Shown here: positions 1 through 7,970 of the stretch, piece after piece
How the letters are laid out: each line of letters begins with the position of its first letter
How positions within the stretch are numbered: the first letter of the stretch is position 1
Assembly: GCF_016801025.1 (NCBI RefSeq)
Contig: NZ_CP068983.1
Location: forward strand, 1,302,001 to 1,366,000
Source of the DNA: Paradevosia shaoguanensis
Lineage (GTDB): Bacteria > Pseudomonadota > Alphaproteobacteria > Rhizobiales > Devosiaceae
Length of the DNA: 64,000 bases
Direction: 5' to 3'
Translations under genes and position numbers: made by a program
Notes under the pieces: generated by a model
Told to the model about the DNA's origin: nothing
Database searches by the model: none
Seen by the model: only the letters and a program-made list of their open reading frames with translations

Positions 1-184
1 AAGGCGCCTTGAAGGCTGCCGCGAGATCGAGCCGCAGGCCGATGGATTCGAGCCCATAGGCACGGCTGAGATCGACCGTGTGTTCGTAGAACGGGCTATT
101 GGCATATTGCTGCGCCACGGCCACGCCGGGCAGGCTCACGGTGCCGAGCAGCAGCGCGGCGAGAAGATTGATCGGTCGGGTCAT
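1..184 (-). CDS. secreted protein, partial (C-terminus beyond window)
   Basis: Only the first 61 codons are inside the window. They begin with a typical signal peptide (MTRPINLLAALLLGTVSLPG followed by VAVA, then QQYANSPF), so the product is exported. The ATG overlaps the stop of the preceding beta-propeller gene as ATGA, so the two are translationally coupled. Its neighbours belong to the PQQ-dependent alcohol dehydrogenase-associated set, so a role in periplasmic quinoprotein oxidation is likely by context. The visible part does not identify the family. Confidence 0.7.
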   Translation of the reverse strand, partial: MTRPINLLAALLLGTVSLPGVAVAQQYANSPFYEHTVDLSRAYGLESIGLRLDLAAAFKAP

Positions 185-1218
185 TTGGACGGCACCACCC
201 CTACTTCGGCCGAGTGTGCGCCGCGGCCGGCTGGAACATTGGCAATCACCTTGAGGGTGTCGGTATCGATGATCGAGACGCTGTCGGAGAGGCCATTGGC
301 CGTGAAGACGCGCTTGCCGTCGGGCGTGATCGAGATACCCCAGGGGCGCCGGCCCATCTGCTCCTTGATGGTCTGGACGACCGCATTGGTCTCGGTGTCG
401 ATGACGTAGACCGCGCTGGTGCCGCCGCCGGCGACGTAGAGCCGCTTGCCATCGGGCGCCACAGCCAGTTCCACCGGGCGGGAATCGAGGCCCAGGTTGA
501 TGGATTCGATGACGGCCTGCTTTTCGGTATCGATCACCGAAATGGTGCCGCCGATCTCGGCTGACACATAGGCGCGCTTGCCGTCGAGCGAGAACTCGAC
601 CACGCGCGGACGGTTGCCGACGAGGAGGTGCTTGACCACCTTGTTGTTAGCCACGTCGATGATGCTCACCGTATGAGTGGCTTCGGCAGTGATGTAGACC
701 CACTTGCCGTCCGGGCTCACGGCGACGCCTTCGGCCTCGATGCCCACCTTGTGCAGTGCAAACTGCTTGCCGGTCGCGACGTCATAGCCGGCGCCCGAAG
801 CGATGGCTTCGAGCGAGGCCCAGATCTGCTTGCCGTCCGGCGAAACGGCGAGGCGCTCCGGATTGCCGCCCGCGCGGAATTCGCTCAGCTTCTCGTTGGT
901 CTCGACGTCGATGGCGAGGATCTTGTCTTCCGGCGTCTCGCGCTGCGGATAGAAGTCGCTCACCGCCACATAGATGATCTTGCCGTCGGGGGAGACGGCC
1001 ATCCCGCGCGGGCGCACTTCGCCCGGGCGATCGGAAATGGTGATGGTCTTGATGGGCTCGCCGGTCGCCGAGTCGATCACCGAAATATCGGCGCCGAATT
1101 CGTTGGCGACATAGACGCGGTAGGTCTCCTCCGCGAAGGCCGGCAGGCTCAGCAGCAGCGTCGCCGTGCTGATCGCCGCCAAAGTTTTCACGCGCCCTGG
1201 TTGCGCTAACAACCTCAT
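181..1218 (-). CDS. PQQ-associated YVTN beta-propeller protein
   Basis: Protein of 345 residues with an N-terminal signal peptide (MRLLAQPGRVKTLAA...LPAFA) and repeated beta-propeller blades. Blade motifs include VYVANEFGADISVIDS and several copies of VSPDGK, each followed by the next 'VID..T' strand. This matches the YVTN-family propellers that accompany PQQ-dependent alcohol dehydrogenases and their ABC system, so it probably acts in the periplasm. The frame stays open 97 codons further upstream, but that extension is low-complexity Arg/Ser-rich and lies inside the neighbouring gene. The ATG at 1218 has GGGGAGAA upstream and directly precedes the signal peptide. The exact biochemical role of the family is not established. 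Confidence 0.85.
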   Translation of the reverse strand: MRLLAQPGRVKTLAAISTATLLLSLPAFAEETYRVYVANEFGADISVIDSATGEPIKTITISDRPGEVRPRGMAVSPDGKIIYVAVSDFYPQRETPEDKILAIDVETNEKLSEFRAGGNPERLAVSPDGKQIWASLEAIASGAGYDVATGKQFALHKVGIEAEGVAVSPDGKWVYITAEATHTVSIIDVANNKVVKHLLVGNRPRVVEFSLDGKRAYVSAEIGGTISVIDTEKQAVIESINLGLDSRPVELAVAPDGKRLYVAGGGTSAVYVIDTETNAVVQTIKEQMGRRPWGISITPDGKRVFTANGLSDSVSIIDTDTLKVIANVPAGRGAHSAEVGVVPSK

Positions 1219-1252
1219 TCGAGTTCTCCCCTGGTGTTGTTTTTGGCCAGCC

Positions 1253-2524
1253 CTAGAAGCGGCACTGGCTTTGCGAGGCCAGGTCACCCATCTGGTCGAG
1301 GCGTTCGACCGGATCGGTACCGGGCATGTAAATGGCAGGCAGTTCGCCGACGAGCAGGCCCATCTGCTTGGCGTCGGTCGCCGTCTCGTCGATCTGGCTG
1401 AGATAGAGCGGCTGGCGCAGCTGGTGGTCCCAGGGCCGGAACGAGGTGCCGATCCCCTTCCAGACGTCGAAGACCGAGGTCGGCGCGCTGAGATAATTGA
1501 GTACGGCATCGGGCTCGGTCGAGCCGCCGAACATGGCAGCCTCGAAGAACACCTTTACGCCCTGATAGGTCGCCCAGGCGGCAGCCTCCATCGGCTCGCC
1601 CCAGCGATCCATGTAGCGGGCGTTGAGTTCGCGCGCGCCATAGGCATCGAGCGTCGGCTCCCAGGCGGTTGCGCGCATGCCGCTGCCGAGCTTGGGCGCA
1701 GCCTCACGGGAAAGCGCAAAGAAGGAGCGCGTCTGCGTCTCGGGATAGGGGAAGCCGGTCACCATCAGCTTGATGCCTGCCGCCTCCATGGCCTTGAGCG
1801 CCGTGAGCTGGTCTTCGGCCGACGTCAGCAGTACGACGACATCGGCGCCCGACCCGGAAATATTGCCGAGCACGTCCTCGCCGATCGCGCCGCCCGCCGG
1901 TACTGCCGCATGCCCGACTTCACGGGCCCCGAAATGGCGATCGTTGAGTGCGCGACCCAGCCGCGCATATTGCCCTGCGCCCTCTTCCGTATCCGCCTCG
2001 ACGATAAACCAGTTGCGGAACCCGGCTCGTACGAACCAGCCGGCCAGCGAATCCAGATACATCGCCGCGCTCGGCGCGACATGGAAGCTCGTGGGCTTGC
2101 ACAATTCGTTGCGCAGCCGGTCATCGGCCGCGAAGAGATTGACGAAGGGCACGCCTTTGGCCGCGCTCCAGTCGCTGAGGAGCCGGCCTTCTTCGGCATC
2201 GAACGCTCCAGCGATGGCAAAGGCCTTGCCGTCCGCAACGAGACTGTCCGCGGCGGCCACGACGTCGGCGCCATTGGCTTGGGCAGTCACGACCGCGAAG
2301 TCCATCTCGAACATGCTCGCATTGAGCTGGAATTCTTCCTCGGCCATCGCCGCGCCCTGCTGGGCCGCCTTGGCGACGGACGCCTCGAGGCTCTGCGGAT
2401 CGGTGGCAGCCGGCAGGATCACGCCGATATGAACCTGCTTGGCCGGCTCGGCCTGGGCCAGGACCGGCTGGGCGAACACGCCGCAGATGATCAGTGCTGT
2501 GGGAGAAAGGAGAGAGCGCAACAT
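1253..2524 (-). CDS. ABC-type substrate-binding protein of the PQQ-dependent alcohol oxidation system
   Basis: Protein of 423 residues with signal peptide (MLRSLLSPTALIICGVFAQP, cleavage near VLAQA) followed by a Leu/Ile/Val-type periplasmic binding fold (KQVHIGVILPAATDPQS near residue 30; FAIAGAFDAEEGRLLSDWSA near 100; TYQGVKVFFEAAMFG near 315). The combination with a YVTN propeller 34 bp downstream is the signature of the PQQ-associated ABC system, whose binding protein sits beside methanol/ethanol quinoprotein dehydrogenases. It is the first gene of the leftward unit. No good SD precedes the ATG. The ligand is unknown. The dehydrogenase and ABC membrane/ATPase genes would lie left of the window. 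Confidence 0.8.
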   Translation of the reverse strand: MLRSLLSPTALIICGVFAQPVLAQAEPAKQVHIGVILPAATDPQSLEASVAKAAQQGAAMAEEEFQLNASMFEMDFAVVTAQANGADVVAAADSLVADGKAFAIAGAFDAEEGRLLSDWSAAKGVPFVNLFAADDRLRNELCKPTSFHVAPSAAMYLDSLAGWFVRAGFRNWFIVEADTEEGAGQYARLGRALNDRHFGAREVGHAAVPAGGAIGEDVLGNISGSGADVVVLLTSAEDQLTALKAMEAAGIKLMVTGFPYPETQTRSFFALSREAAPKLGSGMRATAWEPTLDAYGARELNARYMDRWGEPMEAAAWATYQGVKVFFEAAMFGGSTEPDAVLNYLSAPTSVFDVWKGIGTSFRPWDHQLRQPLYLSQIDETATDAKQMGLLVGELPAIYMPGTDPVERLDQMGDLASQSQCRF

Positions 2525-2967
2525 CTAGAAAGAGAGACGTGCGTCTTGGCGCGCAGTGATGATCAATTTGTATCCCGCCGGCAATAGTCGACGCAATTAA
2601 TGCAAATCAGGCTCAAAAACACGTCTCCATGTGTCGGGCTGTCGAGTTGCCCGTGCTGCGCAGTGATACCGAACAGAACCGCCGTTCGCCATGCGACTAT
2701 GTAAGGCCACCCAAGCAAAAGCAACCGACGCCCCTGCGCCGCGCAATATTCTGATGGCCCTTCGCGCAGCTTAACCTGCCCCAAGATCGGCGCGACGTTA
2801 TTGGACATCTCCGGGGCCTGAAAGTAGCGCAATGCCGATATTGGTCATTGCCATTTGGGGTGTGAATTACTGGCCGATCATGTGGCGGGCCCGTTTGGCG
2901 ACCTGCCCCGCCCCTGCGCGAATCGCTCGGCAGCCATGCTTGAGCTTCATTGACGGCAGTTCGAGCA
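2525..2967. other. divergent intergenic region, no convincing gene
   Basis: About 440 bp between the leftward binding protein and the rightward marR unit. Short open frames exist on both strands but have no SD, no recognisable domain and biased shadow-like composition. The right end holds the marR promoter. No confident promoter was identified for the leftward unit. Confidence 0.5.
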
Positions 2968-2978
2968 CTTATTATATG
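2950..2978 (+). promoter_or_regulatory. sigma70-type promoter of marR-emrAB
   Basis: TTGACG at 2950-2955 and TATATG at 2973-2978 are separated by 17 bp. Transcription would start near 2985, giving a leader of about 15 nt before the ATG at 3001. Confidence 0.6.
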
Positions 2979-2993
2979 CACGCATATTATAAG
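2968..2993. promoter_or_regulatory. 26-bp inverted repeat, probable MarR operator
   Basis: CTTATTATATGC (2968-2979), a 2-bp spacer, then GCATATTATAAG (2982-2993). The 12-bp arms match at 11 of 12 positions. The dyad covers the -10 box and the expected start site, which is where a MarR-family autorepressor would bind. Confidence 0.7.
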
Positions 2994-3000
2994 CGGACAC

Positions 3001-3453
3001 ATGGAAATGCAGCCGAAGAATCCCAAGGAAGCGACGATCGGATATCTCGTTCACGAGGTAGCCCGGCTGTTTCGTCGTCGTTTCGAGACTTTCGCCAGCG
3101 AGCACGGCGTCACCCTGACGCAATGGCGCGCGCTTGCGCAGATTCATCGGCAGCCGAGCATTTCGCAGGTGGCGCTTGCCGGCGCGATCGACAGCGACCC
3201 GATGACGATGAGCGGCGTGCTCGAGCGGCTCGAACGCCGCGGGCTCGTCGAGCGTTATCCTGATCCCGACGACAGCCGCGCCAAGCTGGCCCGCTTGACT
3301 GCCGAAGGCGAGGAACTGGTGCGCGTGGCCTCCGATGTGGGCCAGGAACTCCACGCTCTCGCCATCACGGGCCTGAGCGAGGAGGAGAGGTCCTGCCTCA
3401 CCAGGGGCCTGACCCATATTCGTGACAATCTTCAGAATACGACCGCTGAGTAG
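3001..3453 (+). CDS. MarR-family transcriptional regulator
   Basis: 150-residue winged-helix regulator. Recognisable MarR segments are FASEHGVTLTQWRALAQIHR (helices 2-3), SISQVALAGAIDSDPMTMSG (recognition helix region), LERRGLVERYPDPDDSRAK (wing) and the LTAEGEEL helix. An upstream extension of the frame would overlap the promoter and operator. ATG 3001 was chosen; ATG 3007 is an alternative. It is followed after 15 bp by an emrA-like gene and 1.2 kb later by an emrB-like gene, so it most likely represses this efflux operon and itself, with release by a small aromatic or lipophilic ligand (family knowledge). Confidence 0.9.
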   Translation: MEMQPKNPKEATIGYLVHEVARLFRRRFETFASEHGVTLTQWRALAQIHRQPSISQVALAGAIDSDPMTMSGVLERLERRGLVERYPDPDDSRAKLARLTAEGEELVRVASDVGQELHALAITGLSEEERSCLTRGLTHIRDNLQNTTAE

Positions 3454-3468
3454 AAGGAAGCCGTCTAA

Positions 3469-4611
3469 ATGAATGCTCGTGTAACCGAACCCAAGCAGGG
3501 GGAAGCGGTCGCAGTGGACGCACCCAAGGTCGCAGAGGCCAAGCCGGCCCCCGAACCTGCTCCCGCCGCGCCGCAGCCCAAGAAGCGCAATCCGCGTCGT
3601 ATCGTGCTCATGGCCGTCGTGCCGGTGATCCTCGTCGCCGGCGGCGCCTGGTTCTACCTCAATGGCGGACGCTATGAGGAAACCGACAACGCCTATGTGC
3701 AGCAGGCCAAGGTCGCCATCTCGGCCGACATTGCCGGTCGCATCACGGCCGTGAACGTCATCGAGAACCAGACCGTCAAGGCCGGCGACGCGCTCTTCAC
3801 GATCGATCCCGAATCCTACCAGATCGCCCTCGACCAGGCGACGGCGGCCCTTGCTTCGGCGCGGGTCAATGTCGAGCAGCTGCGCGTTGCCTATGGCACG
3901 GCGCAGGCTGCGCTCAAGGCGGCGCAGACGACGCTCGATATCCAGCAGGTTTCCTATGACCGCCAGTCGGCGCTCGTCGACCAGGGCGTCAATTCCAGCG
4001 CCGCGCTCGACCAGCCCAAGCTCTCGCTCCAGCAGGCGCAGACGGCCGTGGTGACCGCCGAGCAGCAGGTTGCCGCCGCTGCGGCCGCTCTCGCTGGCGA
4101 TCCCAATATCGCGACCGACAAGCACCCGGCCGTGCTCGCCGCCCTGGCCCAGGTCGAGGCTGCCCAGCGCAACCTCAACAAGACCAAGGTCGTGGCTCCT
4201 GCCGATGGCATCGTCGCCAACGTCTCGAGCCTCAATCCCGGCCAGTTCGTCGCCGCCGGCACGACCATTGCCTCGCTCGTCGAGACCAACGGCCTCTGGA
4301 TCGAAGCCAATTTCAAGGAAACCCAGCTCACCGGCATTCGCGTCGGCCAGCCGGCCGAGATCAAGGTCGATGCCTATCCGGGCGTGGTCTTCGAAGGCAA
4401 GGTCGAGAGCATCGGCGCCGCGACCGGCTCCGAATTCTCCCTGATCCCGGCCCAGAACGCGACCGGCAACTGGGTCAAGGTCGTCCAGCGCATTCCGATC
4501 CGCATCGCACTCGGCCCGGAGACGTCGGCCGAAGCCCTGCGCACCGGCATGAGCACGGTGGTGAGCGTCGATACCGGCGCCTCGACCCTCGACAAGATGC
4601 TCGGCAAGTAA
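3469..4611 (+). CDS. EmrA/HlyD-family membrane fusion protein
   Basis: 380 residues: an Ala/Pro-rich cytoplasmic N-terminus, one transmembrane helix at about 44-65 (RIVLMAVVPVILVAGGAWFY), a biotinyl-lipoyl half (ETDNAYVQQAKVAISADIAG), a long Ala/Gln-rich alpha-helical hairpin (about 110-230), the second lipoyl half (KTKVVAPADGIVANVSSLNPG) and a beta-barrel (ANFKETQLTGIRVGQPAEIK). This is the classic layout of the periplasmic adaptor linking an EmrB-type MFS pump to an outer-membrane channel. SD AGAAGGAAG precedes the ATG. No outer-membrane factor gene is present here, so TolC must be encoded elsewhere. Confidence 0.93.
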   Translation: MNARVTEPKQGEAVAVDAPKVAEAKPAPEPAPAAPQPKKRNPRRIVLMAVVPVILVAGGAWFYLNGGRYEETDNAYVQQAKVAISADIAGRITAVNVIENQTVKAGDALFTIDPESYQIALDQATAALASARVNVEQLRVAYGTAQAALKAAQTTLDIQQVSYDRQSALVDQGVNSSAALDQPKLSLQQAQTAVVTAEQQVAAAAAALAGDPNIATDKHPAVLAALAQVEAAQRNLNKTKVVAPADGIVANVSSLNPGQFVAAGTTIASLVETNGLWIEANFKETQLTGIRVGQPAEIKVDAYPGVVFEGKVESIGAATGSEFSLIPAQNATGNWVKVVQRIPIRIALGPETSAEALRTGMSTVVSVDTGASTLDKMLGK

Positions 4612-4618
4612 ACCGTTC

Positions 4619-4641
4619 GGCGCGGTCCCAAGGACCGCGCC
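4619..4641 (+). other. intercistronic hairpin between emrA and emrB
   Basis: GGCGCGGTCC, loop CAA, GGACCGCGCC: a perfect 10-bp stem 7 bp after the emrA stop. It is followed by CTATTCTT rather than a real T-run, so it may act as a partial attenuator or RNA-processing barrier within the operon. Confidence 0.6.
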
Positions 4642-4665
4642 CTATTCTTCCGGTTGGAGGCCAGT

Positions 4666-6240
4666 ATGGCCAATACAGCTCAAATCTCGGCGCCGGCCCT
4701 TGTCGTCAAGAACAAGGCATTGCTGACGATCGCCATCATGCTGGGCACCATCATGCAGGTGCTCGACACGACGATCGCCAATGTCGCGCTGCCGCACATG
4801 GCCTCCTCGCTCGGCGCCGCCCAGAACGAAATCACCTGGGTGCTGACCTCCTATATCGTGGCTGCCGCCATCGCGACCCCGCTGACCGGCTGGATGTCCG
4901 ACCGGCTCGGGCAGCGGCGTCTCTTCGTCATGGCCGTCATCGGCTTCACCATCGCCTCGGCGCTCTGCGGCATCGCCACGAGCCTTCCCGAAATGGTGCT
5001 CTTCCGCGTGCTTCAGGGCATTTGCGGCGCCATGATCGCGCCCCTGGCGCAGACCGTGATCCTCAATATCAATCCCAAGGAAAAGCTGGGCCAGGCCATG
5101 GCCATCTACGGCATGGGCATCATGGTGGCCCCGATCGTGGGGCCGACCCTCGGCGGCTGGCTGACGGAGAGCTTTGACTGGCGCTGGGTGTTCCTGGTCA
5201 ACGTGCCCGTGGGCATTGCCTGCGTGGCCATGCTGCTCCTCTACATGCCCACCACAGAGATCCGGCATCGCCGCTTCGATTTCTTCGGCTTCGGCACCTT
5301 CGCCCTCGCCATAGGCGCGCTCCAGCTCATGCTCGACCGCGGCGCCGAGAACAGCTGGTTCTCTTCGCCCGAAACCTGGATCGAACTGGGCCTCGTCATT
5401 TCCGGTCTCTGGGTCTTCATCGTCCACTCGCTGACGACGGAGAACCCCTTCATCGACCTGCGCATCTTCAAGGACTTCAACTTCGTCCTGGCGTCGCTGT
5501 TCATGATCGCGGTCGGCATCACTCTCTTTTCCGGCTTGGCCCTGCTGCCGCCGCTCCTCCAGAATCTCATGGGCTATTCGGTGATCTTCACCGGCATGCT
5601 CATGGCGCCGCGCGGGCTCGCCACGATGCTCTCGATGATGATCGTGGGGCGCCTCAGCGGCAAGGTCGATCCGCGCATCCTCATGCTGTTCGGCGCCGTG
5701 CTCATGACCTATTCGCTCTGGGAGATGACCGCCTTCAACCTGCAGATGGATTACTGGCCGATCGTCTGGACCGGCGCGCTGCAGGGCTTCGGCATGGGCT
5801 TCGTCTTCGTGCCGCTGTCCTCGATGGCCTTCACCACCATCGCCACGCACCTGCGCGCCGACGCCACCTCGATGTTCAGCCTGGTGCGTAACCTGGGCCA
5901 GGGCATCGGCATCTCGGTGGTTTCGGCGGTGTTGGCCAACATGATGCAGGTCAACCATGCCGAGCTCGCCGAGCGGCTGACGCCGACCTCGCAGGCGGTG
6001 GCCCAGCAGATGCCGGGCCTCCTCACCGGCAACCCGCAGATCCTCGCGATCATCAACGGGCTGGTGCAGCAGCAGGCGGCGATTCTGGCCTATCTCGACG
6101 ACTTCTGGCTGATGGCGATCCTCAGCGCCGCGTGCGTGCCGCTCATCTTCCTGCTGCGCGGTCCCAAGAAGGCCGCCAGCGCCAAGCCGAAGACGGAAGA
6201 GGAAAAGGCCCTCGAACGCGCCCATGCGATGTCGGAATAA
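4666..6240 (+). CDS. EmrB/QacA-family (DHA2) MFS multidrug transporter
   Basis: 524-residue, 14-helix drug:H+ antiporter. The DHA2 hallmarks are visible: motif D1-like LDTTIANVALPHM, motif A GWMSDRLGQRRLF, motif C-like GMGIMVAPIVGPTLGGWLTE and the DWRWVFLVNVPVG segment. Start ATG 4666 has TTGGAGG 5 nt upstream, which beats an in-frame TTG at 4654. It forms a marR-emrA-emrB operon with the two preceding genes and would export hydrophobic or anionic toxicants through the adaptor and TolC. The substrate cannot be told from sequence. Confidence 0.93.
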   Translation: MANTAQISAPALVVKNKALLTIAIMLGTIMQVLDTTIANVALPHMASSLGAAQNEITWVLTSYIVAAAIATPLTGWMSDRLGQRRLFVMAVIGFTIASALCGIATSLPEMVLFRVLQGICGAMIAPLAQTVILNINPKEKLGQAMAIYGMGIMVAPIVGPTLGGWLTESFDWRWVFLVNVPVGIACVAMLLLYMPTTEIRHRRFDFFGFGTFALAIGALQLMLDRGAENSWFSSPETWIELGLVISGLWVFIVHSLTTENPFIDLRIFKDFNFVLASLFMIAVGITLFSGLALLPPLLQNLMGYSVIFTGMLMAPRGLATMLSMMIVGRLSGKVDPRILMLFGAVLMTYSLWEMTAFNLQMDYWPIVWTGALQGFGMGFVFVPLSSMAFTTIATHLRADATSMFSLVRNLGQGIGISVVSAVLANMMQVNHAELAERLTPTSQAVAQQMPGLLTGNPQILAIINGLVQQQAAILAYLDDFWLMAILSAACVPLIFLLRGPKKAASAKPKTEEEKALERAHAMSE

Positions 6241-6373
6241 CACCCCGTTTTCCGGCATTCCACAGGCTAACTCATTGCAGGATAAGTATTTTCCTGCGAT
6301 AGATCGAATTGGGTAATGCAAGCGCCGGGCCGTTGACGCCTGCTGTCGTATCTAAAGGTACGAGGCAAGCGCC

Positions 6374-7054
6374 ATGTCGGTCGACAAGACGTCGTTTTCC
6401 AAGATTCCCCTCTACGAGGATGAAGACGGATCCGTCGGCCCGGTGCGGCGTGGCCTCTACCCCCTGGTCAAGCGCAGCATGGATATTGCCGGCGGCCTGA
6501 CGCTGGGTGCCGTGGCCTTGCCGATCGTTCTCGTCGCGGCCGCGCTCGTGCGGCGCGATGGCGGGCCGGCTTTCTATCATCAGAAGCGGCTGGGCCGGAA
6601 CGGCGAGGTCTTCGAGATCTGGAAGCTGCGCTCTATGGTGATGGATGCCGACGCGCACCTCGCCCGCTATCTCGAGGAAAACCCCGAGGCCAAGCGCGAA
6701 TGGGACCTGCACCAGAAGCTCAAGTTCGATCCGCGCATCACGCCGGTCGGCCGGTTCCTGCGCAAGTATTCGATCGATGAACTGCCCCAGCTCTGGAACG
6801 TCCTCAAGGGCGACATGAGCCTTGTCGGCCCGCGCCCGATGTTCCCCAGCCAGCGCCAGATCTATCCCGGCAGCGCCTGCTTCGCCCTGCGCCCGGGCAT
6901 TACCGGCCTCTGGCAAACCAGCGCCCGCAACGCCTCCACCTTCTCGGAACGCGCCGACTACGACCTGCGCTACGCAAGGGAAATGTCGCTGACCGCAGAC
7001 ATCGCCATCCTGCTGCGGACGGTGGGGATCGTGCTCAAGGGCACGGGATACTGA
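6374..7054 (+). CDS. undecaprenyl-phosphate sugar phosphotransferase (ExoY/WcaJ-type priming enzyme)
   Basis: 226 residues: one N-terminal membrane-inserted hairpin (SMDIAGGLTLGAVALPIVLV) and the conserved bacterial sugar transferase domain with QKRLGRNGEVFEIWKLRSM, DPRITPVGRFLRKYSIDELP, GDMSLVGPRPM and LRPGITGLWQTSARN. It transfers hexose-1-phosphate from a nucleotide sugar to undecaprenyl phosphate, the first step of repeat-unit assembly. It lacks the large N-terminal multi-helix domain of WbaP/WcaJ and so resembles the short ExoY type. It opens the polysaccharide locus and stands alone on its strand, tail-to-tail with the kinase gene. Confidence 0.92.
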   Translation: MSVDKTSFSKIPLYEDEDGSVGPVRRGLYPLVKRSMDIAGGLTLGAVALPIVLVAAALVRRDGGPAFYHQKRLGRNGEVFEIWKLRSMVMDADAHLARYLEENPEAKREWDLHQKLKFDPRITPVGRFLRKYSIDELPQLWNVLKGDMSLVGPRPMFPSQRQIYPGSACFALRPGITGLWQTSARNASTFSERADYDLRYAREMSLTADIAILLRTVGIVLKGTGY

Positions 7055-7102
7055 AGGTCAACGCAGACTAGGGCCTGCGCGCTACCCAAACCTCAGATCT
7101 CT

Positions 7103-7126
7103 CTTCCCCGGCGAAGGCCGGGGAAG
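7103..7126. repeat. REP-like palindrome, family A (CTTCCCCGGC)
   Basis: CTTCCCCGGC, loop GAAG, GCCGGGGAAG: a perfect 10-bp stem in the gap between two convergent genes. Related copies lie at 11140-11214 and 46096-46179. It may serve as a bidirectional terminator, though a T-run is lacking. Confidence 0.7.
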
Positions 7127-7156
7127 CGCTTTCAGTGGCGGGCACGAGCCCGCCCC

Positions 7157-7897
7157 TCAATACCCATACCCATATCGCGCCGGGCTATACCGGCACTTGT
7201 TCAGCACCACGCCCAGCAGCGTCTCGTGCTGCCCCAGCTCCCGCTCGCAGACGTCGATCTCCCCGATGGTCGAATATTCCGCGCCGGCCACCAGCAGCGA
7301 GCAGTCGATGCTCGGCTGGAAGGCCAGGAAGTCGTCGTTGACCAGCATGGGCGGCAGGTCGCAGATGATCATGTCCGGCTGCAGGTCGCGCTGGATTTCG
7401 GCGAGCGCCTTCTTGGTCGTCTCCGAATGCAGGAGTTCGGCCGCGCGCCCTACCGGCTGGGTATTGACCGCCACGGCGAGATTGTTGCCGATGCGCGAGA
7501 AGCAATCGGCCAGCCGCGCCTTGCCCTCGAACAGGTCTTCGAGCTGGCTCTTGGGCGAGAATTCGAGCAGCGTGCCGACGCGTGGGCGACGGAAGTCGAG
7601 GTCGATCAGCACCACCCTGCCCTGGCGCCGGCGCGCCATGGAGAAGGCGAGGTTGACCGCGATCGTGGTCTTACCGCACCCGGCCGTCGGCGAGGTCACG
7701 GCGAGCGTCTTCCAGCCCTTTTCCTCCATCATCGCGGCCACGCGCGTGCGCAGCATGTCGATGGGCACGTGGGCGGCGTCGGCCTGGGCGGTGGGGATGA
7801 GCCTGTTGTCTTCGAGCCGGCTCTGGTTCGGACGCAGCTCGCGCAGCGCGCTCCAGAAGTCGTCGGCGGAAGGCGTTGGCAAGTTGGCTGCAAACAT
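7157..7897 (-). CDS. BY-kinase-type P-loop ATPase of polysaccharide biosynthesis (CpsD/CapB-like)
   Basis: 246 residues. Walker A is SPTAGCGKTTIAVNLAFSMA, Walker A' is VVLIDLDFRRPRVGTLLEF, Walker B is MIICDLPPML. The C-terminus ends CRYSPARYGYGY, a short tyrosine cluster like the autophosphorylation tail of bacterial tyrosine kinases. It lacks membrane helices, so the kinase is encoded apart from its activating Wzz-like membrane partner, which sits just upstream (Firmicute CpsC/CpsD style rather than fused ExoP). ATG 7897 has GAGGATCG before it; a longer frame would run into the neighbouring gene. It probably controls chain length and export. Confidence 0.88.
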   Translation of the reverse strand: MFAANLPTPSADDFWSALRELRPNQSRLEDNRLIPTAQADAAHVPIDMLRTRVAAMMEEKGWKTLAVTSPTAGCGKTTIAVNLAFSMARRRQGRVVLIDLDFRRPRVGTLLEFSPKSQLEDLFEGKARLADCFSRIGNNLAVAVNTQPVGRAAELLHSETTKKALAEIQRDLQPDMIICDLPPMLVNDDFLAFQPSIDCSLLVAGAEYSTIGEIDVCERELGQHETLLGVVLNKCRYSPARYGYGY

Positions 7898-7970
7898 CTT
7901 CGATCCTCGTGGGCCGGAACGGCCGCTCACGTCGCGCGCCGGTTCGTTTACGCTGGTTGGCAAGGAGCCA

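Noticed and set aside
1219-1509. N-terminal extension of the YVTN propeller gene
   Set aside because: 97 Ser/Arg-rich codons inside the neighbouring gene; the signal peptide and SD fix the start at 1218.
2563-3026. Open frames of 89 and 109 codons on the minus strand upstream of marR
   Set aside because: No SD or domain; they overlap the marR promoter and operator.
6277-6297. GCAGGA/TCCTGC inverted repeat after emrB as a terminator
   Set aside because: Only a 6-bp stem with a 9-nt loop and no T-run; too weak to call.
4642-6321. 559-codon open frame antisense to emrB
   Set aside because: His/Glu/Arg-rich composition is the usual antisense shadow of a GC-rich membrane-protein gene; emrB has full family motifs.
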